Below are positions 25,615-32,476 of a DNA stretch of 34,680 nucleotides, piece by piece. The notes beneath the pieces are model-generated. The model had not been told where the DNA came from, ran no database searches, and worked only from the letters and a program-made list of their open reading frames with translations. The stretch covers positions 1 through 34,680 of the forward strand of contig JAGWZH010000022.1 in the NCBI GenBank assembly GCA_018971945.1, in the 5' to 3' direction. A program made the position numbers and the translations under genes. This stretch comes from Alphaproteobacteria bacterium (GTDB taxonomy: Bacteria; Pseudomonadota; Alphaproteobacteria; Caulobacterales; Aquidulcibacteraceae). How positions within the stretch are numbered: the stretch's first letter is position 1; every line of letters starts with the position of its first letter.

Positions 25615-26519
25615 GGCCCCTGCACCTCATATCCACGGGCGCGCAGCATCGCGATCACCCCGTCGGGACCGCTTAAATGGGCGGCGCCGACAATGATCAG
25701 AACGTCTTGGTCAGCACCGCTTAGACGGGAAATAGCGGCCTCGGCGAAGACCCTGTTCCGCTCGGTGATCATGGCCTCGTAAAAAGCCTGGTCGAGGGCG
25801 AGAAAAGCCTCCCTGCTCATGGCGGCGATGGCTGCGCTGTCGCCCCGGCTCCAGGCGGCTTCGGCCTCAAGGATCCGATCCCGGTCAGACTCCAATTGCG
25901 TCAAGGTTAGGGTTAGCAGTCGCCCCTCCCTTTCGGGCGACAATCCCGCAAACACCTGCAGCTGCTGCTCCGGCGTTTCAAGTCCCAGTGCGGGACGGCC
26001 CCCGAGGTCGCGCGCCAAAACGGCCTCGACGCCCCAGGCCGGTCGGACACCTTGGGCAAGGGCTGAGGTCAGGGCGATGGCTTGGGCGGCCGCCCAAGGA
26101 CGCATCGCTTCCAGCCTCTCCATTGGCAGACCGAGGTTTTGCGCCACCCGGCGGAGCCGCGCGGCGTCCTCAGGGCTCAGCTGGGCGGAAAGCGTCGTCC
26201 CGGGAGGATTTGCTCCCAGATCCGCGAACAACGCCAAAGTCTCGGGGCTCTGCGCCGCGCCAGGGGCGATCTCGAAAAGGATCAGCTCAGCGTCAGTCAA
26301 GGCCTCGTCTAGGGCCTCGCTTCGCCAAGCCGCAGCAGGCGTGAGGGCATGGGCGGAGCCGAAAAAATAGACCCTGGTCTCGCCCTTATCCACCCACCAC
26401 ACCGGCGGCGCCGAAAAAGGGTGAGCCGGATCTGGGGCGGGCGAAACGCGTTCAGCCGGCCTTGGCCCACAAGCGATGATGAGGGTCAAACAGAGGACAA
26501 AAATCGGGAAAAGCCGCAT
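25611..26519 (-). CDS. TraB/GumN family lipoprotein
   Basis: A 302-residue protein of the TraB/PrgY/GumN fold, which is related to the EreA/ChaN-like hydrolases. Both family motifs are seen: YFFGSAHALTP (the GxxH element, about 50-60) and VGAAHLSGPDGVIAMLRARGYEV (C-terminal GAxHL, about 275-297). ELILFEIAPGA after the first motif carries the conserved glutamate. An N-terminal signal with lipobox IIAC (Cys17) implies an outer-membrane or periplasmic lipoprotein. I start at ATG 26519 for that reason; the frame remains open far upstream but overlaps the DUF2256 and cryptochrome genes. The substrate is unknown, although a peptidase role has been suggested for GumN-type proteins. Confidence 0.88.
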   Translation of the reverse strand: MRLFPIFVLCLTLIIACGPRPAERVSPAPDPAHPFSAPPVWWVDKGETRVYFFGSAHALTPAAAWRSEALDEALTDAELILFEIAPGAAQSPETLALFADLGANPPGTTLSAQLSPEDAARLRRVAQNLGLPMERLEAMRPWAAAQAIALTSALAQGVRPAWGVEAVLARDLGGRPALGLETPEQQLQVFAGLSPEREGRLLTLTLTQLESDRDRILEAEAAWSRGDSAAIAAMSREAFLALDQAFYEAMITERNRVFAEAAISRLSGADQDVLIIVGAAHLSGPDGVIAMLRARGYEVQGP

Positions 26520-26620
26520 TGAGCCATCGCTCGGCTTCCCCCAGGCCTGGGTCGAGAGAGGCGACGCGCCGCACAAACATGCTCTGGAAGCGGCTTCGCC
26601 GACTTTCCATTTACGATCCG

Positions 26621-26797
26621 TCACGGCGTCCCATGCCCCCCCTTTTTGGCGCGGCAACGGTCGGAGCAGACTTTCACCTTGTCCCATTCGCGCTTCCATT
26701 TCTTGCGCCAGAAAAAGGGGCGTCCGCACGTTTGGCAGATTTTGTGCGGCAGATTGGCCTTGTCTGGCTTCAAGCCGTTGGCGTTTTTTCGTGCCAT
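26621..26797 (-). CDS. DUF2256 zinc-finger-like protein linked to cryptochrome
   Basis: A 58-residue protein. It begins MARKNANGLKPDKANLPHK, then ICQTCGRPFFWRKKW, KREWDKVKVCSDRC and a basic tail ending GTP. The CxxC (residues 21 and 24) and a second cysteine pair (Cys44, Cys48) form a likely zinc ribbon, and the Trp and Lys/Arg-rich part fits nucleic-acid contact. This is the DUF2256 family, often found beside photolyase or cryptochrome genes, with unknown function. Its ATG overlaps the cryptochrome stop codon (TGATG), so translation is coupled and it is the last gene of a three-gene operon. Confidence 0.9.
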   Translation of the reverse strand: MARKNANGLKPDKANLPHKICQTCGRPFFWRKKWKREWDKVKVCSDRCRAKKGGHGTP

Positions 26798-28338
26798 CAG
26801 AAATCAAACTCTGTTTGGGCGGGCTTCGCCTTTGGTTTGGGTCGGGCAGGGCGCTCAATCGAAGGAAGGCCTGATTTACGGCTGCCATGCCTTCGCTGGA
26901 TGTCGCGCGCCTTTTCAAAGAAGGCCTCCCCTGCCCGGACAGCGTAAACAGATTGCCGGGCCTGGCGTGCGGCTGTCTCATGGTCCACAAGCCTAAGGGC
27001 ATAGGTCTCGCCCAGCACAATCCCTTTGGCCGCAAGCAGGGCGGGCGGCGCAGTCCAAGGCTCGTGAACAAACTCGTCCGGCAAAGGACCGATTTCGGGG
27101 ACCCAGCGCCGAATGAAGGCGCCTTCAGGGTCCTGGTCCCGCGATTGTTTTATCGGATTATAGATTCGGGCGATGTTCACCCCAGTAACGCCAGACTGCA
27201 TCTGGACCTGTGGGAAATGTACGCCAGGTTCGAAATCGGTGAAAAGACGCGCCAAGGCCTGGCCTGGCCGCCGCCAATCCTGCCAGAGATGATAGCTTGA
27301 GAAGGCCATGACCATCGACCGCATCCGGAAATTTAACCACCCCGTGGCGCGAAGACTGCGCAGACAAGCGTCGACGAAGGGAAAGCCTGTTCGGCCTTGA
27401 GCCCAGGCTGTCACGATCGCTTCGTGATCCGACCCGACCCGGCGCAGACCCTCATAAGCAGGGTGCAGCGCCAGCTTCTCCATTTCGGGCTCATCCTCGA
27501 GTTTTTGCATAAAATGGCAGCGCCAATGGAGGCGGGAGGCAAAGGACGCGATGGACTCCGCGAAGTCCTGATCGCGGACGGCTTGCCAACGCGCCTTGGC
27601 GCGGAGTGTCGCCTGATAAGTCTCCCGCATCGACAAACATCCCATGGCGAGGTGCGCAGAGATCCGCGAGCAGGCTGCTGCTCCTGCGACGGGAGAGGCC
27701 ATCGCCCTCCGGTAAAATCGTCCACGGTTTGTCAAAAAAGACCGGAGCAGGAGAACTGCCTCTCTGCGTCCGCCAGTCTGACGCTCTGGACAGAGATCCT
27801 CTGGCATCCCCAAAGAGCCTCCTTCGGGAATCAGATCGCTGACCGCGTCGACTGCGCGGATCCGCACTGGGGCAAGATGCGTCTTTGACCGCATCATGGC
27901 TTCCCAGCGTCCCGCCCAGCCTTGTCGGTCAAAGCGCGCACGCCACACGCCGTTCTGGCGATATTCCTTGCACGGTATATTCGCCCTGCGCGCCCATCTG
28001 CGGACGGCCTTGTCGCGTTCGAAAGTCCAAAGCAGTCCGGTCTCCTCGTGGGCGTGGATCGCCCGCAGGTCGTAGGCGGCGTGCAGGTCGCATAAGACCT
28101 GGACCGCCTCGCCGACCCGCACAATAAGCCGAGCGCCACGCTGCGCGAGCGCTTCGTCGAGTTCTCCAAGGCATTCAGACAGGAACGCGAAATGTCTGCG
28201 CGCCATCTCGGGCTGACGCCACAAGTCAGGTTCCAGGATATAGAGCGGCAGGACAGGCTCGCCGGTCGCTACAGCGGCGGCAAGGGGCGCGTGATCATGG
28301 ACCCTTAGATCGCGCTTGAACCAAACGAGCTGGGTCAC
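26797..28338 (-). CDS. Cryptochrome/photolyase family protein
   Basis: A 513-residue flavoprotein. The N-terminal photolyase alpha/beta domain (about 1-130) starts LVWFKRDLRVHDHAPL, and the helical FAD domain spans about 250-460. Within it, GFPFVDACLRSLRATGWLNFRMRSM, then YHLWQDWRRPGQALARLFTDFEPGVHFPQVQMQSG, then RIYNPIKQSRDQDPEGAFIRRWVPEIG follow the FAD-binding order. It may be a photolyase repairing pyrimidine dimers with blue light, or a cryptochrome sensor. The subgroup with WLNFRMRSM..SSYHLWQDWR often travels with DUF2256. The start is GTG 28338, which overlaps the upstream gene's stop (GTGA). The C-terminus (RPKPKAKPAQTEFDF) is basic and disordered. Middle gene of a three-gene operon. 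Confidence 0.92.
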   Translation of the reverse strand: MTQLVWFKRDLRVHDHAPLAAAVATGEPVLPLYILEPDLWRQPEMARRHFAFLSECLGELDEALAQRGARLIVRVGEAVQVLCDLHAAYDLRAIHAHEETGLLWTFERDKAVRRWARRANIPCKEYRQNGVWRARFDRQGWAGRWEAMMRSKTHLAPVRIRAVDAVSDLIPEGGSLGMPEDLCPERQTGGRREAVLLLRSFLTNRGRFYRRAMASPVAGAAACSRISAHLAMGCLSMRETYQATLRAKARWQAVRDQDFAESIASFASRLHWRCHFMQKLEDEPEMEKLALHPAYEGLRRVGSDHEAIVTAWAQGRTGFPFVDACLRSLRATGWLNFRMRSMVMAFSSYHLWQDWRRPGQALARLFTDFEPGVHFPQVQMQSGVTGVNIARIYNPIKQSRDQDPEGAFIRRWVPEIGPLPDEFVHEPWTAPPALLAAKGIVLGETYALRLVDHETAARQARQSVYAVRAGEAFFEKARDIQRRHGSRKSGLPSIERPARPKPKAKPAQTEFDF

Positions 28339-29555
28339 GGGACGCCCGCGAGAAGCTGCGGTATCTTTTCCTTGAGCTTGAAAAAGCCCGCCCGGGCATG
28401 AGGCCAGACCCGACGATCAAAGGGGCGCTGGAGGCGGACAAGCCTTATTCCCTCGGCGGCGAGGTCGGGGCCGAGACGGTCAAGAGCCCAAGCCGTCAGA
28501 CCCACTGGTGCGTAGGAAGTGACAAGCTCTTTAGCCCCGCTCTTTTTCGCCCAGGCCGCCACCTCCGCGAGCCTAAGACTTTCTCCCGGTGCGCTGAAAT
28601 GGTCGATCGCGCGCCCAAGACCGTCCGTTAAGGCCCCGCAGAGAAACGCCGCGGAGGGGGTTTCGGGAGCGGCGGCCTCAGGCGCGTTCAGGGCGGCGCA
28701 GGCTGTCACTTCGGCCTTCAGGACCCATGTCTCGGCACAGAGATCTTCCGCGGTGATAAGAAGAGCCGTCTTGCGCTCTCGAACGTAATCCCCTTCCCCA
28801 AGGGCCTGCGGCATGGGCGGTGGATCGTCTTCAGTCAGAGGCTTAGCGCCTTCGTCGAGCGCGCCGCTTGGGTCAAACCGGCCCAAAGTGTTGTCCCTTA
28901 TATTGGCGGCGCGGGCGAGGTAGTGCTTGCCGGTCGTGTGCAAGCCCGCGACCCATCGCCAGGACAAAGTGTTGGAGGCGGGGTCGGCGTCCAACAGGTA
29001 TTTGTAGAAAAAATCTGCTCCAAGCTGCCACGGCAGGCGCAAGGTGAAAATCCAGATCGACGCGAACCACATGCGAGCATGATTATGCAGCCACCCCAGG
29101 CTGCGCAGCTCTTCCACCCAAGCGTCAAAACAAGCCACGCCCGTGCGCCCATCCATTGCCGCCTTGAGACGCTGGTCCCCAGCCCAGGTCTTGGCTAAAG
29201 CCCTGCGGTCGGCGTCGAAACGGCGCAGAAGGCCCGGGCGCATCTCAAGCCACCCCTTCCAGTAACTCCGCCAATAGACCTCCTGAATGAATTTTTCCGC
29301 AGATGCGAAGCTATGGCGTTTGAGGACTGCCGCGATCACTTCCTCCTCTGTCACAAGCCTCCGCCTGATCCAGGGCGACAGAGCCGACACATTGGAGCGG
29401 TCGTCTGGACCGCGGTCGATGTTGCGGTCGCGCGTATAGGTCCGCCCAGCCCATGGCAAGAAGGCGTCAAGGCGGGCCAAGCCCGCTGCGCGGGTTGGGG
29501 TCCAGGTTACCGGGTTGGTCAGGGGCTCGGGGGCGTCAAACAAGGTCATCGGCAT
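28335..29555 (-). CDS. Photolyase-like FAD-binding protein with reversed domain order
   Basis: A 406-residue protein. Its first part, about residues 20-250, is a photolyase FAD domain: FIQEVYWRSYWKGWLEMRPGLL, then ACFDAWVEELRSLGWLHNHARMWFASIW, LPWQLGADFFYKYLLDADPASNTLSWRWVAG and ANIRDNTLGRFDPSG. The antenna-type alpha/beta domain usually in front is missing there. Instead residues 266-406 look like an alternating strand-helix domain (TALLITAEDLC, ELVTSYAPVG, IRLVRLQRPFDRRVWPHA), so the order seems reversed. It is a known type, annotated as FAD-binding domain protein, whose activity I do not know. The start is ATG 29555, with ATG 29549 equally possible. Its stop overlaps the next gene's start by four bases, so it heads the operon. 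Confidence 0.85.
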   Translation of the reverse strand: MPMTLFDAPEPLTNPVTWTPTRAAGLARLDAFLPWAGRTYTRDRNIDRGPDDRSNVSALSPWIRRRLVTEEEVIAAVLKRHSFASAEKFIQEVYWRSYWKGWLEMRPGLLRRFDADRRALAKTWAGDQRLKAAMDGRTGVACFDAWVEELRSLGWLHNHARMWFASIWIFTLRLPWQLGADFFYKYLLDADPASNTLSWRWVAGLHTTGKHYLARAANIRDNTLGRFDPSGALDEGAKPLTEDDPPPMPQALGEGDYVRERKTALLITAEDLCAETWVLKAEVTACAALNAPEAAAPETPSAAFLCGALTDGLGRAIDHFSAPGESLRLAEVAAWAKKSGAKELVTSYAPVGLTAWALDRLGPDLAAEGIRLVRLQRPFDRRVWPHARAGFFKLKEKIPQLLAGVP

Positions 29556-29637
29556 TCATACGCGTCCGCTGCGCAGATGGGTTAGGGCGCCCAGAACGGT
29601 AAAGCCAGCACCGCGCGCCTAGGACTGCACGTCATGA

Positions 29638-30273
29638 TCACTCCTTCGAGCGAGGACTGTCGCCGAGCCGACGCAACGCCAAAAGGGGCCGGCCACATGC
29701 GACCCTTGACGGCTCCGGCGCTCCGCGAGACCGGCCTTCTGCATGCAAGGCTGGCGGACATGATCTTCGCCCAACGCCCTCCAAGGCTGGCTCCAGAATC
29801 CGGTTCCGCAATTCATGCGCCCGCGACACGGCCACGCTCAACGCCAGCTGAAACGCCATAGTCGGGTCGGCGTTGAGAAGCCGCCGCGCCTGCAGGACCT
29901 GGCGCGGCGCGTCGAACACCGGCCCCTGCAGCCGGTCGACCACAAGGTTCATGACCTCGAGGCGGTCGATGTCGTGGCTGCTCCGGCTGGCCATCGCATG
30001 ATCCAGAGAATTGAGCGCTGCGATGTCGAAGGGATCCCGGCCTGAAAAACGCGCCGCAGGGTGAAATGGCCTCCCCAGACCAAGCCGTTCCCGGTGCAGG
30101 CCGTTGATCACGGGGAAGCAGGCCTCGAAATGCTGCAGAATGGGCCGTGTGAAGGAAGCGTCCGCCGCATGCCAGCGGTCGTTTAGCCGAACAGCGGCGA
30201 GAAAATGGGTCATGCTCGGCCGCAGGCTCGAACGCCACGCTTTCGGACTGCGCGCGATACCGAAGAAAAACAA
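29638..30273 (-). CDS. Hypothetical protein, unrecognised
   Basis: A 211-residue open frame that I do not recognise. The central part (about 20-150) looks protein-like, with mixed helices (SLDHAMASRSSHDIDRLEVMNLVVDRLQ and QVLQARRLLNADPTMAFQLALSVAVSRAHELRNRILEPALEGV). The last 50 residues (from GRRSCPPALH) are Arg/Pro/Ser-rich and look like read-through of another frame, so the real C-terminus may be shortened or frameshifted. No signal peptide, membrane segment or known motif is visible. Start choices are ATG 30273 or a later Met (MTHFLAAV). It sits between the light operon and the mobile region, upstream of the operon on the same strand but 83 bases away, and next to AT-rich DNA. It may belong to the acquired segment. 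Confidence 0.45.
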   Translation of the reverse strand: MFFFGIARSPKAWRSSLRPSMTHFLAAVRLNDRWHAADASFTRPILQHFEACFPVINGLHRERLGLGRPFHPAARFSGRDPFDIAALNSLDHAMASRSSHDIDRLEVMNLVVDRLQGPVFDAPRQVLQARRLLNADPTMAFQLALSVAVSRAHELRNRILEPALEGVGRRSCPPALHAEGRSRGAPEPSRVACGRPLLALRRLGDSPRSKE

Positions 30274-30289
30274 TATATTAAAAGCACAC

Positions 30290-30311
30290 TTGTATGGTCG
30301 GTTGTACGGTC
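30290..30311. repeat. Pair of direct 10-bp repeats in AT-rich DNA
   Basis: TTGTATGGTC (30290-30299) and TTGTACGGTC (30302-30311) are in direct orientation, 12 bases apart and one base different. They lie just upstream of the hypothetical gene's start, within DNA of lower GC than the neighbourhood. They could be an operator pair or just part of a foreign fragment. Confidence 0.4.
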
Positions 30312-30371
30312 AAGATCGCGCAAGGTTCTGTTTTTACGTGCATTTGTCGGGTAAACTCGACCAGACGTTTA

Positions 30372-30945
30372 GGGAAGGTCTGATCAAGCGGCAGAAACCG
30401 CTTTTTCTATGGACTATTGGCGTTTTCGGCGCGTAAGGCGTGATTTATTGTCCGCCTTGTGATCGTTTAGCTGTGCTGTTGCGCTTTTGGGGCGCACGTC
30501 TCCTGTGGATCAGGCCGCAGCAAGACGGCGGCGGGAGACGAAAAGATTGGCGAGCCCACAGGCGACGAACATTCGGTTCGTGTTTTTCGCCAGTCCGCGA
30601 TAACGGACCTTGGCGAAGCCAAAGACGCGCTTGATGATCAAAAAAGGGTGCTCGCCCCTGGCGCGGACCTTCGACTTCGTGCGGTTTTTGGCGCGCTCGT
30701 TCTCATTGACCACGCCCTCGTGGCGATAGCGCCGGTGGGTGTGATCCTGAGCCCTGGGCGCTTTTGCTTTGATGACGGCCTTCTGGCCGCGATAGGCCTG
30801 ATCGCCCCACAACCTGGCTTCCCTGCCATGGAGCAGATCCCCCAGAACGGTGCTGTCGGCGACATTTGCGGGCATGGTGCGCAGGGTGCGCATTCCGATC
30901 ACTTCGGCCGCCAATTCCAGTTTGGACTTCGGCCAAGATGAGCAG
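30372..30945 (-). mobile_element. Truncated IS5-group insertion sequence
   Basis: GGGAAGGTCTGATCAAG (30372-30388) matches 14 of 17 bases of the IS5-type end at 34537, and both face outward from a transposase. Here the transposase tail (stop at 30510) points to this end. The transposase is cut at its N-terminal side, at about 30915-30945. A 12-bp direct repeat TTCGGCTGGGCG (30949-30960 and 30969-30980) lies beyond the broken end. The right limit is approximate. Confidence 0.7.
30510..30944 (-). pseudogene. IS5 family transposase, C-terminal part only
   Basis: About 134 residues matching the DDE transposase C-terminal half: LAAEVIGMRTL, then ANVADSTVLGDLLHG, WGDQAYRG (with the second Asp) and VVNENERAKNRTKSKVRARGEHPFLIIKRVFGF, ending AKVRYRGLAKNTNRMFVACGLANLFVSRRRL. 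The catalytic Glu should be in the ENERAKNRTKSKVRARGEHPF stretch. The first two thirds, with the first Asp, are missing and no start codon of the original gene remains. The frame stays open a little upstream (to about 30944) but the residues no longer fit the family. Inactive, unless moved by a complete relative such as the one at the right edge. Confidence 0.85.
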
Positions 30946-31096
30946 CCTTTCGGCTGGGCGATGATTGGTTCGGCTGGGCGCCGCGGTCAAAGGGTTGGCG
31001 TTTGAGCACAGACGCAGCGGCCGGCGCGCGCGTGCTGACCGTGAGAGTCAAAGCGCGTGCGGGCCGGGCGCGGTGGGGTTGACGGTGAGCTTCGGC

Positions 31097-31432
31097 TCAG
31101 GCTGCATCTTCCCCGGTCTTGTCGCGAATGCTGCGCTCGCCAAGTTTGACCCGATGGGCGGCGTGAATGATCCGATCTAGGATGGCGTCCGCACAAGTCG
31201 GATCGCCGATCATTTCGTGCCAGGCCTCGGTCGGGCGCTGGCTGGTGATGATCAGCGCATGGCGGCCTTGGCGTTCTTCAACGAGCTCCATCATTTCGCG
31301 GCGCTGGGCGGCGTCGAGCGCGGTCATGCCGCTCGTCGGGAATTCGTTCCCCCGGAACGAATTCTCGTCCTCCTCGCCGTCAATAATCAGGACCTTCACG
31401 CTGCACAGCTTGCGCATCAAGGCGGGATAGCG
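31097..31432 (-). pseudogene. IS21 helper ATPase IstB, C-terminal fragment
   Basis: About 107 residues of IstB, the ATP-binding partner of the IS21 transposase. Walker B KVLIIDG is near the start. Then come TALDAAQRREMMELVEERQGRHALIITSQRPTEAWHEMIGDPTCADAILDRIIHAAHRVKL and SIRDKTG, a full match to the C-terminal half. The Walker A half is gone. Between Walker B and TALDAAQRR about 15 residues not found in the family are inserted (EDENSFRGNEFPTS), coded by a palindrome at 31340-31364. The left break is at about 31430, where the family match stops, next to a decapitated HTH gene on the other strand. No IstA and no IS21 ends are found. Confidence 0.85.
31332..31369. repeat. Palindrome flanked by 6-bp direct repeats within istB
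   Basis: GAATTCGTTCC (31340-31350) and GGAACGAATTC (31354-31364) are perfect inverted arms around CCC. CTCGTC occurs on both sides (31332-31337 and 31364-31369). The block is extra relative to IstB homologues. It resembles a tiny insertion with a target duplication, but the arithmetic does not restore frame when removed. Confidence 0.6.
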
Positions 31433-31434
31433 GC

Positions 31435-31623
31435 AGCTTCCTTGATGTAACAGCCGCCGCGGAACACTGCGGCCTGTCGGCGTCCACTCTAAACAAGCTT
31501 CGCTGCCGTGGCGCCGGGCCCAAGTTCCTTAAACTGAGAGGAACGGCGGTACGCTATGAGCCAAAAGACCTCGACTCATGGATCGAAAGCCGTCGGCGCC
31601 GTTCCACCTCGGAAACCCGCTGA
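31435..31623 (+). pseudogene. Excisionase/AlpA-type HTH protein without its start
   Basis: In this frame 62 residues end at TGA 31621-31623. They start SFLDVTAAAEHCGLSASTLNKLRC, then GAGPKFLKLRGTAVRYEPKDLDSWIES and RRRRSTSE. This is the DNA-binding fold of small helix-turn-helix proteins of the excisionase/MerR type that are common on alphaproteobacterial plasmids and integrative elements. No ATG, GTG or TTG lies in frame before it back to a stop at 31384, so the N-terminus is lost. The break falls at the end of the istB fragment. The segment has no expression signals and is probably dead. Confidence 0.75.
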
Positions 31624-32096
31624 GTCCGATTCCTCCTCTGGGCGCCATCCTGGGCGAGAAGGCTTGGACGAAGATGTGATGCTAGATCGTCCGGGGCGCT
31701 TCGCCTCCGACTTCGAGGCCGCGCCCAAGCGACGCCGGTTCTTCCTCATTGAGCAGGGCCTGACGGGCGAACGCGACATGGCGCTCCACGCGACGCCCTC
31801 GATCGGCTTGCAAGCCACGTACTTCAAGCGACGGCCCGGCGCCTGGAAGGGCAACTCGGCCGCGCCGTGCTCATCCACAACGGCGCGCAGGTCGAAGGCG
31901 TCTAGGCGCCCGCATCGATCTCGCGCAGGGTCACTTTGTCGTCCAGTGGGAGATGGCTCGGCTCGTCCCCTAGCGGCCGGCGCCGGAGCACTTCCAGGGG
32001 CGGCAGTTGATGGGTGTGATGCGCGAGGGGTGCATCTCACGGGGCCCTTGGCGCGGTGAACTCCGGGCCTGTCGTCAGTGTAACTCGCCTCTCAAC
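31624..32096. other. Non-coding or decayed stretch before hipBA
   Basis: About 470 bases with open frames on both strands but no family match I can support. Pieces of protein-like text appear in several frames (for example LGRAVLIHNGAQVEGV ending at a stop near 31905), which suggests a decayed gene. No intact ribosome binding site or RNA is seen. Confidence 0.4.
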
Positions 32097-32112
32097 GTGT
32101 CATGTGTGATAC
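32097..32112. promoter_or_regulatory. hipBA operator-like site O1
   Basis: GTGTCAT-GT-GTGATAC, two mismatches to the consensus GTATCATnnATGATAC. It is the outermost of four similar sites, its centre 40 bases from the next. No other strong element lies here. Confidence 0.55.
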
Positions 32113-32136
32113 TTTTTGGCGCTTTTTTACTTTTTT

Positions 32137-32152
32137 GGATCACGTACGATAC
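32137..32152. promoter_or_regulatory. hipBA operator-like site O2
   Basis: GGATCAC-GT-ACGATAC has an intact right arm apart from one base and a weaker left arm. Its centre is 32 bases from O3, and it lies just upstream of the -35 box. Confidence 0.55.
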
Positions 32153-32158
32153 ACTTTC

Positions 32159-32187
32159 TTGACATGGCGTATCATTTATGATACGAT
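32159..32187 (+). promoter_or_regulatory. hipBA promoter
   Basis: TTGACA (32159-32164), a spacer of 17, and TACGAT (32182-32187) make a good sigma-70-type promoter. The operator O3 fills the spacer. Transcription would begin near 32194, giving a leader of about 34 bases. Confidence 0.75.
32169..32184. promoter_or_regulatory. hipBA operator-like site O3, perfect palindrome
   Basis: GTATCAT-TT-ATGATAC is a perfect inverted repeat (extended by one more pair to 32168-32185). It lies in the promoter spacer and touches the -10 box, so binding of the antitoxin would block RNA polymerase. Confidence 0.75.
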
Positions 32188-32208
32188 ATGATTATTTCCC
32201 TCAGCCTT

Positions 32209-32224
32209 GTATCATGGACGATAC
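32209..32224. promoter_or_regulatory. hipBA operator-like site O4
   Basis: GTATCAT-GG-ACGATAC, one arm mismatch from the consensus. It lies between the transcription start and the hipB start codon, with its centre 40 bases from O3. Confidence 0.65.
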
Positions 32225-32227
32225 GTT

Positions 32228-32476
32228 ATGGACTTGGAATTGCTTGGCCGAGCAATAAAACGGCAACGAGACGCCCTCGGCCTTACGCAGGAGCAGCTCG
32301 CAGCGAAGGCCATGGTGAGCAGACCAACGATCGCCCGTTTGGAAACAGGGCGAGCCACAGACCTTGGGTATCGCGCTGTTCTCCGCATCCTTAACGCGCT
32401 GAACCTCGACCTTCGCGTCTCGACCCTCAACCGAGGACGCCCCACGCTTGAAGACCTCGCCGAGGAGACGCCATGA
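32228..32476 (+). CDS. hipB: HipB-type antitoxin, Xre/Cro HTH
   Basis: An 82-residue HTH_3 protein. RAIKRQRDALGLTQEQLAAKAMVSRPTIARLETGRATDLGYRAVLRILNALNLDLRV (about 8-64) is the helix-turn-helix fold, with the TQEQLA and SRPTIARLE recognition helices. In hipBA systems, HipB binds its own operators and wraps the HipA kinase, keeping it inactive. ATG 32228 is preferred; an upstream TTG (32207) lies in O4. No Shine-Dalgarno is visible, so translation may start on a weakly structured leader. The last codon overlaps the hipA start (ATGA), giving tight coupling. The four palindromes upstream suit a self-repressor. Confidence 0.92.
   Translation: MDLELLGRAIKRQRDALGLTQEQLAAKAMVSRPTIARLETGRATDLGYRAVLRILNALNLDLRVSTLNRGRPTLEDLAEETP

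Noticed and set aside
26520-27071. Upstream extension of the TraB/GumN frame
   Set aside because: It overlaps DUF2256 and cryptochrome in another frame. The signal peptide with lipobox begins at 26519.
31556-32059. 167-codon frame before hipBA
   Set aside because: Its first part overlaps the HTH fragment in another frame. The composition is Arg/Ser/Pro-rich and there is no family signal.
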